From JBEKSX01 sp049516635 (GTDB lineage Bacteria; Bacteroidota; Ignavibacteria; Tepidaquicellales; OLB5): a stretch of DNA of 64,000 nt. The position numbers and the translations under genes were made by a program. Location of the stretch: NCBI GenBank assembly GCA_049516635.1, contig JBEKSX010000002.1:1-64000 (forward strand). Direction: 5' to 3'. Positions 50,787-60,623 of the stretch are shown in pieces (position 1 is the stretch's first letter; each line of letters starts with the position of its first letter). Under the pieces are notes generated by a model that was not told where the DNA came from, searched no databases, and was given only the letters and a program-made list of their open reading frames with translations.

Positions 50787-51776
50787 TCAGCGGGTTACCC
50801 AGTATAAAAAACCAACCTCACTGGAAGCAAATAAATTAGGATCATCATCATAGAGTGATTCATGGGTTGAAGCACTTATGAAACCGCTATGCACGCCAAG
50901 TTTATGGTTTGGAAATATTGTAAAGGTTCTTTCAAAAGTGTTTATGTATCCCTGTCCTCCGGGAACAGAACTGGTCAATGTGAAAGGTACTCTGTGGAAC
51001 CCCAATGCATTTCTTACCCAATGCCAGGCAACGTAATTATTTTGTTCCGTAGAATTCACCGTTACCACGATCCTAACAGAATGATCTCTATCAATCCTGG
51101 GAATTCCGGGTCCGCCGAATTTCTGTGTAATGAAAGCATTCTGGGTAAAATCAGGTCCGGTAAAGGTATATGATGGTGTGGAGTTGTTGTCAACATAGAC
51201 CTGTATCTGTGTCATCTGTGTTATCGAGCCGTTCTGAGGCTGGGTTGTTCCTCCGCTTAAAAGCGATATAGAATATAATCTCCAGTTAAATCTCGGGTCA
51301 CGGTTTGTGCCTACCCGTTTAAATTGAACGGTCCTGTATAATGCTTCCGTATAGGGTTTTGTCACTGTGATAAACTGTCCGTTGTGCTGGTAGACGATTA
51401 TATAATTCCCGTTAATGGTCCTGGTAATATTTACAGTTTTAATATCTCCGGAGTTGGTAATATTCAAGTTCAAATCCGAGCTAACTACCTGTCTTCCCCA
51501 TCTCACAAGCGAATCTATGGGACTCATGGGGCCGCTGCCGCTGTCAGGGACCGCGCCGCCGTCATTATAAGCTGCTGTATCGACTGACATTGCGTTGTCG
51601 GGATCATTTGGGTCGCTGCTATAACCGGATTGTATGACCTGTGTTATAAACTGATCATCGGTCTGAACAGGACTCGTGGTATTATTACTGCACCCGGAAA
51701 AGTATGCCAGGATCGTAACTACAAATAAAAAACTGAAAAATTTTAGGGTGTTTTGTGTGTTTACAGAGGAATTCAT
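50787..51776 (-). CDS. Hypothetical lipoprotein
   Basis: This 329-residue protein has a signal peptide with lipobox (AYFSGC, Cys about 29), then a Ser/Asp/Thr-rich linker (TTSPVQTDDQFI, SSDPNDPDN) and a beta-rich remainder with RTINGNYIIVYQHNGQFITVTKP and GFHRVPFTLTSSVPGGQGY. No family is recognised. It is monocistronic, with GGGAG before the start and a strong terminator, so it is a genuine and probably well-expressed envelope protein. Confidence 0.8.
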   Translation of the reverse strand: MNSSVNTQNTLKFFSFLFVVTILAYFSGCSNNTTSPVQTDDQFITQVIQSGYSSDPNDPDNAMSVDTAAYNDGGAVPDSGSGPMSPIDSLVRWGRQVVSSDLNLNITNSGDIKTVNITRTINGNYIIVYQHNGQFITVTKPYTEALYRTVQFKRVGTNRDPRFNWRLYSISLLSGGTTQPQNGSITQMTQIQVYVDNNSTPSYTFTGPDFTQNAFITQKFGGPGIPRIDRDHSVRIVVTVNSTEQNNYVAWHWVRNALGFHRVPFTLTSSVPGGQGYINTFERTFTIFPNHKLGVHSGFISASTHESLYDDDPNLFASSEVGFLYWVTR

Positions 51777-51901
51777 TTATTTTACTCCCTTTTTATATAT
51801 TTTTTATTATTTATTACCCTACTGTTACTAAGACAATACAAAATGTAAAATGGTTTAATTAGTGAAAGGCTCTATAAATGCTTAATATTACTAAATTTAA
51901 A

Positions 51902-52648
51902 TCATTTCTTTATAAATATTGATAAAGGACCTTTTGGATCGATTACGTCTTGCAATACTGAATAGGGCACGTATACCTCTTTTGGCCCCTCTGCATATGA
52001 TGCAACCTGGTAAACAGGGAAAGTGATGAGAAGTGAATTCCCGGTAATATTAAATACGGTATAGTTGCTGTCCTTGGGTGAAGCACCATCCTGTATCCAG
52101 CTTATATCCGGGTTATCGGTATATTCATTTTTTTGCTTCACAAGATCTGCGATGCAGTAATCTGAAATAGCTTTCAGATAATTTCCCGTGAACATGTCTG
52201 AAAGCTTAACCGGTTTGTTATTTTTCAGATCATACACAGCAGAATAGAAAAATGTAAGCGGGTGTGCAGCTCCCGCATAATACTCATAGCCGTCAAACCT
52301 GATACTGATAACTTCGTCTGACCGGAACCAGACGGAATCGGCAATTTCGAATTCGCTGGAAAAATCTTTAGGAGCTTCCCAGGTCTTCATGTCATTTTTA
52401 AAACTATTGACCGCATCAAAGACAATCTGAAATGCATAGCTGTTAAATTTATCCTGGACGTTCTTATCATGAAAACCCGAGATGACGGGATACGATGTAT
52501 TGATTGTATATTTTAATTTCTTATTATCTTCTTTTATCACTTTGAAATCAACCTTGTAATCTGCCGATTCCATGTACAGATAATTTGCGCAGGCAGAATT
52601 AACAAGCAATATCAACAGGAAAATTATTTTATAAAATTTATTGCTCAT
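51902..52648 (-). CDS. DUF4163/DUF3298 (RsiV-like) periplasmic protein
   Basis: This 248-residue protein has a signal or lipobox (LLVNSAC) and then a DUF4163 region (ADYKVDFKVIKEDNKKLKYTI and INTSYPVISG) followed by DUF3298 (YEYYAGAAHPLTFFYSAVYDLKN, KLSDMFTG). This is the extracellular fold of RsiV and PdaC-like proteins, which can bind lysozyme or peptidoglycan; no transmembrane anti-sigma part is present here. The start overlaps the end of the transporter gene by 11 bases, so the two are coupled. Confidence 0.85.
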   Translation of the reverse strand: MSNKFYKIIFLLILLVNSACANYLYMESADYKVDFKVIKEDNKKLKYTINTSYPVISGFHDKNVQDKFNSYAFQIVFDAVNSFKNDMKTWEAPKDFSSEFEIADSVWFRSDEVISIRFDGYEYYAGAAHPLTFFYSAVYDLKNNKPVKLSDMFTGNYLKAISDYCIADLVKQKNEYTDNPDISWIQDGASPKDSNYTVFNITGNSLLITFPVYQVASYAEGPKEVYVPYSVLQDVIDPKGPLSIFIKK

Positions 52649-54140
52649 GTTTCTTATATATTGAATTAATAAAATATGAAATGTTTGAAATTATTAATGT
52701 GATGATTACGCCTATTATCACATACCAGGTGTATGCTATCTTAGTATAGTATATTATGAAGACCATCCCAAGGATACCGGCAATGAATCCTATCATTGCA
52801 TCTCTCTGCTTCACCTTCTTAAAGAAAATGCCTAATAGAAAAGTCCCCAGCTGACCGCCGTAAGTGAAAGAAGCTATGGAAAGCCCGAGCTCAACCACGG
52901 GATTTTTAGTGTCTCGAAATAGCATCGCTCCTCCCACCAGCGCAACCCCCCAGAACAAAGTGAATATTCGTGACCAGTAGACCTCTCTCCGGGGACTCAT
53001 TTCCTTAGCTTTTCCGGATGATCGGAATAGATCAAGATATGTGGATGAAGCCAGTGAACTTATAGCCGATGACAAGGTACCCATTGCAGAAGCCAGTACG
53101 CCTGCTATCACAATTCCGGCTACGCCAACAGGAAGATTTTCCACTATGAATTTAGGGAATATCTCGTCCGAAGACATCAGGTTGGAACCCGTCGATTGCA
53201 GAACGAGCTGGTTAAATGGAATGCCTTTATAAAATGCATACAGGCACAAACCGAGAAACAGGAAAAATGCGAACTGTATTACAATGACGCTTGAATCCAG
53301 TATCAAAGCTTTCTGGCTGTCACGTTTTGATCTGCAGCCGAGCAATCTTTGCACTAATAATTGATCTGTTCCATGAGAAGCCATCGTTAAGAACGTTCCG
53401 CCGAGCAGTGCCCCGATAAACGTGTAAGGCGAAGCAAGAAAATCAATTAACCCGCCGCTAAAGCTAAAATCAAACATAGCAAATTTATTTGTACCCGCGA
53501 TAGTTGCATAATTAATAACATCATTCAATCCGTTAGGCAGGTAATGAAAAATTATTATCATGGAAGCAGCTGCCCCGCCGAGGTATATGAACATCTGGAC
53601 TACATCCATTGTTACAACGGCTTTCAATCCGCCGAGAAAAGTATAGATCAATGTAAAAACCCCGATTATAGCAATGCTAGTGGGGTAATCGAGACCTGTG
53701 ATAATATGGACCGGTATTGCAGTTGCAAACAAGCGTACACCTGAAGCGAGGACTCTGGTTACAATAAATACACTTGAGGTAAACTTTCTGAGAGCCAGTC
53801 CGAAGCGTTTGCCCAAAAAATCGTAAGCTGTTTCCATATCACCCCGGTAATAAGCAGGAATGAACACGGCTGCTACAATAAGTCTTCCGATAAAATAACC
53901 GAACACCAATTGCATGAACTGCATATTGCTCTTATATGCGAGCCCGGGAATACTTATGAATGTGAGAGTGCTGGTTTCGCTTGCAACTATGGATAGACCT
54001 ACAGCCCACCAGGCAAGCTGTTTACCGCCCAGAAAATAGTCTTTTGATGATCTTTGTTTTCCGGAAGTGATGATACCGAATACTGTTACGCCGACTAGAT
54101 AGAGTATGACGATTATGTAATCGGTTAAAGAGAAATGCAT
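52638..54140 (-). CDS. Sodium:solute symporter family transporter
   Basis: This 500-residue protein has about thirteen membrane helices and the SSS family blocks: YFLGGKQLAWWAVGLSIVASETS, GLDYPTSIAIIGVFTLIYTFLGGLKAV, MASHGTDQLLVQRLLGCRS and VLASAMGTLSSAISSLASSTYLD. It couples Na+ entry to solute uptake; the substrate (sugar, amino acid or sialic acid type) cannot be told. It overlaps the next gene by 11 bases. The first helix begins a few residues after the start, so the ATG at 54140 is right. Confidence 0.92.
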   Translation of the reverse strand: MHFSLTDYIIVILYLVGVTVFGIITSGKQRSSKDYFLGGKQLAWWAVGLSIVASETSTLTFISIPGLAYKSNMQFMQLVFGYFIGRLIVAAVFIPAYYRGDMETAYDFLGKRFGLALRKFTSSVFIVTRVLASGVRLFATAIPVHIITGLDYPTSIAIIGVFTLIYTFLGGLKAVVTMDVVQMFIYLGGAAASMIIIFHYLPNGLNDVINYATIAGTNKFAMFDFSFSGGLIDFLASPYTFIGALLGGTFLTMASHGTDQLLVQRLLGCRSKRDSQKALILDSSVIVIQFAFFLFLGLCLYAFYKGIPFNQLVLQSTGSNLMSSDEIFPKFIVENLPVGVAGIVIAGVLASAMGTLSSAISSLASSTYLDLFRSSGKAKEMSPRREVYWSRIFTLFWGVALVGGAMLFRDTKNPVVELGLSIASFTYGGQLGTFLLGIFFKKVKQRDAMIGFIAGILGMVFIIYYTKIAYTWYVIIGVIITLIISNISYFINSIYKKHEQ

Positions 54141-54168
54141 TTACAAATATAAGAATATATTTACGTTG

Positions 54169-56217
54169 TTATTCTTTGTATCCAAAGCAGTTCAGTATAA
54201 AGGCATATTCGAAAGCTGCTTCTTTATAGAAAGTATACCTTCCGGAAGGTCCGAAATGTGCGGCTTCCATTTCTGTTTTAAGAATCAGCTCATTCTCATC
54301 TTTTTTAAAGGCTCTTAGTTTTGCAACATACTTAGCGGGCTCAAAACAGTGAACATTAACATCATACAATCCCGCAGTTACAAGCATGTGAGGGTATTCC
54401 TGATATATAATATTATCATACGGGCTATATGATTTGATATAGTAATAATATTCTTCACTTACCGGGTTACCCCACTCATTAAAATGCATAGCCGAATTTT
54501 CAATTGTCCCATCGAATAAATTGTTGAGCACGTCCGTTCCGGGCACCCTTAGCACGAGGCATCTAAAAAGATCCGGCCGCATATTGGCAACAGCTCCTAA
54601 CAGCAATCCTCCTGCACTTGCTGCCATTGCCGTTATTCCTTTTTTGTAAGTGTATTTGGTTTTTACTAAATGTTCCACGCAGCTTATAAAGTCATAAAAT
54701 GTGTTCTTTTTATTCAATAATTTCCCGTTATTATACCATTCCTCTCCCATTTCTCCGCCCCCTCTGATATGTGCTATTGCATAAACGAATCCCCTGTCCA
54801 GCAAAGAAAATCTTGTTTCGGTAAACCAAACTTCCGAACTAATTCCGTATGAACCATAAGAATAAAGATAAGCCGGGTTTTTTCCATCATGCGGTAGCCC
54901 TTTTTTATAAACAAGCGATATTGGAATCATAACTCCATCATGAGCTTTCGCATAGATCCGTTCGCACATATAATTATCCTTATTATATCCGCCACGGACC
55001 TCTTTCTGTTTTAATAAAATGCTTTCCCCTTTTTCCATATCATAATCAAATATTGTCCTTGGTGTAATAAAAGACATATACATATATCTGAAATATTTTG
55101 TATCAAATTCAAAATTAGCATCGGAAAATGCGGAATATACCGGTTCGGGAAATTTGACATAATGTGCCTGATTATTACTTAAATTAATGATACGGAATTT
55201 TGTCAATCCTTCTCCGCGTTCATTCAAAACAAGGTAATCCTTGAAAATTATCATTTCTTCAATCTTAGCAGCAGGATTTTCAGGAACAAACTCTTTCCAG
55301 TTTTCTATGGATGTATTGTTAACCGGGGTTGTCATTACCCTGTAATTTGGAGCATTATAATTTGTCAGGATATAAAATTTTCCCCCGTTTTGTTCGACAG
55401 AATATCTCAGACCTTCTGTTCTTTTATTGAATAATTTAAATTTTCCCTGAGGATTATTTACATCGATGTAACTCACTTCGCTCGTATTCATACAGCCAGA
55501 GGTAAGAAAGATATAATCTCTTGATTTAGAGATAGTAATATCTACCCAAAACCTATCATCTTTTTCCTGATAAAGCAGCTCATCATTATTCTGGTCCTGC
55601 CCCATAATGTGTCTAAAGACCTGCTTTCCCATATTACCTCTCTCATTTTTCACATAATAGAGAAATTTATCATCCGGCGCCCATTCCCAACTCCACCCCA
55701 CATTGGATAACGTTTCTTTGGAAGTTTCCCCCGTAGTTAGATTTCTAAAATAAATTGTCCGCGAATGGTCTCCTTTTCTATCGACGCCAACCGCCAGTGT
55801 TCTGCCATCGGGAGAAGGCACATAGATTACACTGCAATAAGCGAGTTCGCCTGCTATCTCATTTATATCCAGTATTAATTGCTCTTCGCTGTCCTCAGAA
55901 TTTTTCTTCCTGTAATGGACCTGGTAATTTTTACCTTTCTCTTCTTTCATGAAGTAAAAGTAATTTCCCCGCTTGAATGGAACCGTTATATCATCTTCAA
56001 CAATTTTGCTGATAAATTCATTGTATACTTTCTCTTTCAGTCCTGAAAATTGCCGGGCAACACAGTCCGTGTATTCGTTCTCTTTTCTCAGGTAACCGAG
56101 CATTTCGGGATCCTTCAGATCATGCATCCATGCATAATTGTCTACTCTGTTATCTCCGTGATGAATGGATTCTACTGGAAGAATTTTAGCTGTGGGAGGT
56201 TTGATATGATTTTCCAT
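54169..56217 (-). CDS. S9A prolyl oligopeptidase family protease (oligopeptidase B-like)
   Basis: This about 682-residue serine peptidase cleaves short basic peptides. I use the ATG at 56217 rather than TTG at 56253, because MENHIKPPTAKILP matches the family start. The N-terminal beta-propeller (about 60-400) contains YFRNLTTGETSKETL, and the alpha/beta hydrolase domain has YSYGSYGIS, HIRGGGEMGEEWYNNG, the nucleophile AASAGGLLLG (Ser), the Asp in TAGLYDVNV and the His in AAHFGPSGRY. There is no signal peptide, so it is cytosolic or periplasmic by an unclear route. Confidence 0.92.
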   Translation of the reverse strand: MENHIKPPTAKILPVESIHHGDNRVDNYAWMHDLKDPEMLGYLRKENEYTDCVARQFSGLKEKVYNEFISKIVEDDITVPFKRGNYFYFMKEEKGKNYQVHYRKKNSEDSEEQLILDINEIAGELAYCSVIYVPSPDGRTLAVGVDRKGDHSRTIYFRNLTTGETSKETLSNVGWSWEWAPDDKFLYYVKNERGNMGKQVFRHIMGQDQNNDELLYQEKDDRFWVDITISKSRDYIFLTSGCMNTSEVSYIDVNNPQGKFKLFNKRTEGLRYSVEQNGGKFYILTNYNAPNYRVMTTPVNNTSIENWKEFVPENPAAKIEEMIIFKDYLVLNERGEGLTKFRIINLSNNQAHYVKFPEPVYSAFSDANFEFDTKYFRYMYMSFITPRTIFDYDMEKGESILLKQKEVRGGYNKDNYMCERIYAKAHDGVMIPISLVYKKGLPHDGKNPAYLYSYGSYGISSEVWFTETRFSLLDRGFVYAIAHIRGGGEMGEEWYNNGKLLNKKNTFYDFISCVEHLVKTKYTYKKGITAMAASAGGLLLGAVANMRPDLFRCLVLRVPGTDVLNNLFDGTIENSAMHFNEWGNPVSEEYYYYIKSYSPYDNIIYQEYPHMLVTAGLYDVNVHCFEPAKYVAKLRAFKKDENELILKTEMEAAHFGPSGRYTFYKEAAFEYAFILNCFGYKE

Positions 56218-56293
56218 AGATAATTTTTGTAATAAATAAGGCTTATTCCTCAAATTTATAATAATTTATCAAATAAATTCATCCCAAATAAAA

Positions 56294-56345
56294 ATGCCTG
56301 TTTACTTGATAGAGAATCCAATAATCCTCCATGATAAACAGGCAT
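56294..56345 (-). terminator. Possible terminator for pnp
   Basis: Eleven-base arms ATGCCTGTTTA/TAAACAGGCAT are separated by a 30-base loop. On the minus strand it is followed by a T-rich stretch (56287-56294). It lies 32 bases beyond the pnp stop and ends the nusA-pnp operon. Confidence 0.6.
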
Positions 56346-56376
56346 AAGACTAAGAATCTTAGTTTATCGAGATATT

Positions 56377-58563
56377 TTAGTTACGCGGTTTATGCGGTCT
56401 CCTATCGCCGTGGTGTCTGTCTTCGTGAGAACTATCGCTGTGCTGTCTCTCCTTCTTTTCACCATGTTCATCTTCCTCGGTTTCCGGAAGAAGAACTTTC
56501 CTGCTTAAGCTTAATTTGCCGCTCTCTTTATCTATCTCCATCAGTTTTACCGTTACCTCTTCACCGCGTTTTAAAACATCTTCTACTCTATTTATCCGTT
56601 TTCTATCGATCTGCGAAATGTGCAGGAGTCCCTCTTTACCCGGTAATATTTCTACAAAAGCGCCAAAATCTGTTATCTTCGTCACCCTGCCCGTATATAT
56701 CTTTCCTTTTTCGGGAACCTCTGTAATTTTTTCTATCATTTCTCTCGCAATCGCGGCAGACTCACCGGAGACTGCAGCGATAGTAACCGTTCCGTCATCT
56801 TCGATATTGATCTCAGCACCGCTTTGTTCGATTATATGGCGTATTGATTTTCCACCCGGTCCGATCACTGCTCCGATCATGTCAACTGGGACAATCATAG
56901 AATATAGATGCGGAGCATACTGTGAAATCGTTTCTCTCGGTTCGGGTAGGGTCTGGTTCATAATGTTCAGTATGTGTACCCGCCCTTCCTTAGCTTGCTG
57001 AAGCGCCTCTTCCATTATCTCGAACGAAATTCCTTTTATCTTTATATCCATCTGGTAACCTGTAATGCCCTGTGTTGTACCGCATATTTTAAAATCCATA
57101 TCTCCAAAGTGATCCTCATTGCCGAGTATATCTGATAAAACTACAACTTTATCACTTTCCTTCACCAAACCCATCGCAATACCTGCAACCGGTCGCTTTA
57201 TGTGAACACCGCCATCCATTAAAGCCAGCGTGCCTGCACATACGGTTGCCATAGAGGAAGAACCGTTAGATTCAAGTATATCGGAAACAAGCCGTATTGT
57301 ATAGGGAAAATCCTTTTCGTCAGGGAGCATATTCTTTAACGATCTTTCTGCCAGATGACCGTGGCCAATCTCTCTTCTTCCGGGCCCGGACATCCTTCCG
57401 ACTTCACCCACTGAAAAAGGCGGGAAGTTATAATGAAGCATGAATGTCTTGGATGATTCAGGCAGCAGTCCGTCGATTATCTGTTCGTCCATCTTGGTTC
57501 CGAGAGTAAGAGATGTCAAGCTCTGCGTTTCACCACGTGTGAATAGTGCCGAACCGTGATTCCTCGGGAGTACTCCCACTTCACATGTTATAGGCCTTAT
57601 ATCTTTTGAACTTCTTCCGTCAAGTCTTCTGCCTTCTTCCAGTATCATTTTTCTCATATCCTCGTACTGCAGGTTATGGTATGTTTCACCGATAAGCAGT
57701 TCCTGCTCAGGATACTTTTCTGCAAGCGATACGTTCAGAGAGTCGAACAGCTCTTTGTTCTTATTATGTCTTTCATCTTTAGTAAGAATGGTTCTGTGAA
57801 GTTCTCTGATCCTGTCCAAGCAGAAGTCCTTTATATCCTTAATGAGTTCGGTATTTTCTGCCTGGGGTATCACTTCACGCTTCGGTTTGCCGGCTTCTTT
57901 CTGCAGTTCGATCTGGATCCTGCATAACTCTCTGACACTCTCGTGTGCAAATTTGATCGCGTTCAATAGATCCTGTTCAGCAACTTCCAGTGAATCACCT
58001 TCAACCATGACGATGGAATCATCAGTTCCTGCAACCACCAGATTCATATCGCTTTCCTTCAGCTGAGTTTGAGTAGGATTTATCACGAACACTCCATTCA
58101 CCCTGCCAACCCTTACCTCACCGATAGGTCCGTCGAACGGGATATCGGAAATCAAGAGCGCCGCTGAAGCACCTATAGCTGCAAGTACATCGGCATCATT
58201 TTCCTGATCGGAAGAATATACAGAGCATATCAACTGGGTTTCGCATTTAAATCCCTCCGGGAAAAGAGGCCTGATCGGCCTGTCAATGAGACGGGATGTG
58301 AGCACTTCCTTCTCGCTGGGTTTACCTTCCCGTTTAAAGAAGCCTCCCGGAATTTTCCCGGCAGCAGCAGTTCTTTCACGGTACTCGACCTGCAGCGGAA
58401 AAAAATCAGTCCCTTCTGTGGTTTCTTCTTTCGCAACAGCAGTGCACAGAACGATCGTTTCCCCGTAAGACACGACGGCTGAACCGCCTGCCTGTCTGGC
58501 TAACTTCCCTGTTTCTATTCTTAATATTTTGCCCCCTAAATCAATATCTTTGCTTAATATCAT
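56377..58563 (-). CDS. pnp: Polyribonucleotide nucleotidyltransferase
   Basis: This 728-residue phosphorolytic exoribonuclease degrades mRNA 3' to 5'. It has two RNase PH-like domains (early GGSAVVSYGETIVLCTA and FPLQVEYRERTAAAGKIPGG; second TRGETQSLTSLTLGT and MATVCAGTLALMDGGV), a helical linker, then KH (VDMIGAVIGPGGKSIRHI, about 560) and S1 (GRVTKITDFGAFVEILPGKEG, about 630) domains. The tail is rich in His, Glu and Arg (HGEKKERQHSDSS). It is the last gene of the rpsO operon. Confidence 0.97.
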   Translation of the reverse strand: MILSKDIDLGGKILRIETGKLARQAGGSAVVSYGETIVLCTAVAKEETTEGTDFFPLQVEYRERTAAAGKIPGGFFKREGKPSEKEVLTSRLIDRPIRPLFPEGFKCETQLICSVYSSDQENDADVLAAIGASAALLISDIPFDGPIGEVRVGRVNGVFVINPTQTQLKESDMNLVVAGTDDSIVMVEGDSLEVAEQDLLNAIKFAHESVRELCRIQIELQKEAGKPKREVIPQAENTELIKDIKDFCLDRIRELHRTILTKDERHNKNKELFDSLNVSLAEKYPEQELLIGETYHNLQYEDMRKMILEEGRRLDGRSSKDIRPITCEVGVLPRNHGSALFTRGETQSLTSLTLGTKMDEQIIDGLLPESSKTFMLHYNFPPFSVGEVGRMSGPGRREIGHGHLAERSLKNMLPDEKDFPYTIRLVSDILESNGSSSMATVCAGTLALMDGGVHIKRPVAGIAMGLVKESDKVVVLSDILGNEDHFGDMDFKICGTTQGITGYQMDIKIKGISFEIMEEALQQAKEGRVHILNIMNQTLPEPRETISQYAPHLYSMIVPVDMIGAVIGPGGKSIRHIIEQSGAEINIEDDGTVTIAAVSGESAAIAREMIEKITEVPEKGKIYTGRVTKITDFGAFVEILPGKEGLLHISQIDRKRINRVEDVLKRGEEVTVKLMEIDKESGKLSLSRKVLLPETEEDEHGEKKERQHSDSSHEDRHHGDRRPHKPRN

Positions 58564-58665
58564 TTTTTATTTCTTTCTTTATTCTGTTATAAAATATTTA
58601 AACATTCTGCTGATTTGCTCTTAAAAAGTAAAATACTTACAGTTTAAGCAGAAATGTTTACCGTT

Positions 58666-58938
58666 CTATTTTCTGATCTGAAGATCTTTGATGATCTTTC
58701 TGTACCTGTCAATATCTTTATTCTCAAGATACCTGAGCAGACGGCGTCTTTTGCCTACCATCTTCAGCAGCCCCAGACGGGAATGATGATCTTTCTTGTG
58801 AGCTGAAAAATGTTCAGCCTGCAATTCGTTGATCCTTCTTGTCAGAATAGCTATCTGCACCTCTGACTTTCCCGAATCTTTTTCAGTACTGCCGTATTTT
58901 GAAATGATTTCCTGTTTTTGTTCTTTGCTTAGAGCCAT
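58666..58938 (-). CDS. rpsO: 30S ribosomal protein S15
   Basis: This 90-residue protein binds 16S rRNA and helps form the platform of the small subunit. It has the S15 blocks GKSEVQIAILTRRINEL and HFSAHKKDHHSRLGLLKMVGKRRRLLRYL. It is normally followed by pnp, as here (102 bases downstream on the minus strand), and preceded by ribF. In E. coli S15 represses its own translation; no pseudoknot was assessed here. Confidence 0.97.
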   Translation of the reverse strand: MALSKEQKQEIISKYGSTEKDSGKSEVQIAILTRRINELQAEHFSAHKKDHHSRLGLLKMVGKRRRLLRYLENKDIDRYRKIIKDLQIRK

Positions 58939-58965
58939 TAGTTCTCCTTTAGTTTTATACTTCGG

Positions 58966-59904
58966 TTAAGATTTAATATTGAAATATTTTAATGTTTGTT
59001 CCCGGTCAAGTTTAAGCTGAGCTATCAGTTCTTCTTTTGAACCGAACTTTTTTTCGTCACGCAGCCTTTTTAAAAACTTTACATTTATTTCACTGTTATA
59101 AATATCATAGCTAAAATCAAAAATATTTATTTCCATTATTTTTTTCAACCCCTCGGTCATTGTCGGACTATAGCCGATATTCATCATTCCGTAATACCAC
59201 TTGTTCTCATATTGTACCTGAACACAATAAACTCCGTCCTTCGGCATAGCTTTGTTATCAGCTATCTGTGTTACGTTTACGGTGGGAAATCCCAGTGTCC
59301 TGCCTCTTTTATCGCCTGGTTTCACAAGCCCTTCGAAGCCGTACGCATAGCCAAGCAGCAGATTAGCTTTCTCAACGTTACCTTCATAAAGAAAATGCCT
59401 GATCTTGGTACTGCTAACTGCAGTTCCGTCCACATCAATTTCTTCTACTCTGTGAATTTCGAAATCAAGCTCTCTGCCTAATTTTAATAAAGTATCAAAA
59501 CTTCCTTCCCTGTTCCTTCCGAAAACGTGGTCATATCCGACAACGAGATGACTAAGTCCTATCCTTGCATATATCAGCTTTTTGTAAAAATCTTCAGCTG
59601 TTGTTTTAGAAAATTCCTTTGTAAAAGTTATCACGAATACATTTTCTATTCCCAGCTCTTCAAAAAGCTTCAGTTTTTCATTGGTGGTTGTCAGCAGTTT
59701 AATTTCAGGTGATTTGTTTTTCAATACTTCCTGTGGATGCGGGTCGAATGTAACTATAAAAGAACGTAAACTGCCGTTTCTGGAAAAATCCAGCACCTTA
59801 TTAATTATCTGTCTGTGAGCTGCATGGACACCATCAAATGTGCCGATAGATATTACGCTTGCATCAACCCTTACTATATCATCGATATTCCTGTATATAT
59901 TCAT
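58966..59904 (-). CDS. ribF: Bifunctional riboflavin kinase / FAD synthetase
   Basis: This 312-residue enzyme makes FMN and then FAD. The N-terminal FAD synthetase (nucleotidyltransferase) domain has SIGTFDGVHAAHRQII and TFDPHPQEVL, and VVGYDHVFGRNREG later. The C-terminal riboflavin kinase domain has KPGDKRGRTLGFPTVNV and MNIGYSPTM. Length is typical. It sits between truB (26 bases upstream) and rpsO (27 bases downstream), the common order in many bacteria. Confidence 0.96.
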   Translation of the reverse strand: MNIYRNIDDIVRVDASVISIGTFDGVHAAHRQIINKVLDFSRNGSLRSFIVTFDPHPQEVLKNKSPEIKLLTTTNEKLKLFEELGIENVFVITFTKEFSKTTAEDFYKKLIYARIGLSHLVVGYDHVFGRNREGSFDTLLKLGRELDFEIHRVEEIDVDGTAVSSTKIRHFLYEGNVEKANLLLGYAYGFEGLVKPGDKRGRTLGFPTVNVTQIADNKAMPKDGVYCVQVQYENKWYYGMMNIGYSPTMTEGLKKIMEINIFDFSYDIYNSEINVKFLKRLRDEKKFGSKEELIAQLKLDREQTLKYFNIKS

Positions 59905-59930
59905 TAAGCTGTTTTTTAGCAGATACTTCC

Positions 59931-60623
59931 TTAGTTATATAGTATGTTATTATCCAGTTTCAGAAATTCTTCGAGTGTTATTGAATTTTTCACGTCATAC
60001 TCTCCTATCCTCAACCTTCTTAATACTTTGAGGTATGCACCTGTTCCAAGGATTTCGCCAAAATCATTTACCAAAGCCCTCACATAAGTTCCCTTCGAGC
60101 AGACAGTTCTAAAAGATAGCTCGGGGAGCACTATAGACGTAATTTTGAACTCCCTGATCGTTACTTTTCTCGGTAAACGTTCTATAACTTTATTCTTTCT
60201 TGCATATTTATATAAAGGCTTGCCTTTGTATTTAATAGCGGAGTACATCGGCGGAACCTGTTCAATTTCACCTATAAACCTCTTTGCGCTCTCATGTATG
60301 ATATCATTTGTAATATGCCGAATATCACGTTCATTTTTCACTTCCGTTTCGGAATCGAAGCTGCTGGTAGATGCCCCAATACGCATGATCCCTTCATATT
60401 CTTTATCAGAGATAATAAGGTCAGTCAGTTTTTTTGTCATCTTTTGAGTGCATACTATCATCAGCCCCGTAGCTTTAGGGTCAAGTGTACCTGAATGACC
60501 CGCTTTTTTAACTTTAAGTTTCTTTTTTATGATATTTACTACCCTGGCGCTAGAATAATCTGCGGGTTTATCGATCAGAAGCATCAAACCCTCCTTCTCA
60601 TTCCCGGCAATCTTAAAGATCAT
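59931..60623 (-). CDS. truB: tRNA pseudouridine(55) synthase
   Basis: This 230-residue enzyme makes pseudouridine 55 in the T loop of tRNAs. It has LLIDKPADYSSARVVNIIKKK, the catalytic-Asp motif HSGTLDPKATGLMIVCT, and YSAIKYKGKPLYKYARK. I start it at the ATG at 60623, which overlaps the rbfA stop by 11 bases. An upstream in-frame start at 60680 would add residues read through rbfA and looks wrong. The downstream gene is ribF. Confidence 0.94.
   Translation of the reverse strand: MIFKIAGNEKEGLMLLIDKPADYSSARVVNIIKKKLKVKKAGHSGTLDPKATGLMIVCTQKMTKKLTDLIISDKEYEGIMRIGASTSSFDSETEVKNERDIRHITNDIIHESAKRFIGEIEQVPPMYSAIKYKGKPLYKYARKNKVIERLPRKVTIREFKITSIVLPELSFRTVCSKGTYVRALVNDFGEILGTGAYLKVLRRLRIGEYDVKNSITLEEFLKLDNNILYN

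Noticed and set aside
56217..56253. TTG start giving a 12-residue longer S9 peptidase
   Set aside because: The extra residues do not resemble the family N-terminus and the TTG has no ribosome site; the ATG at 56217 fits better.
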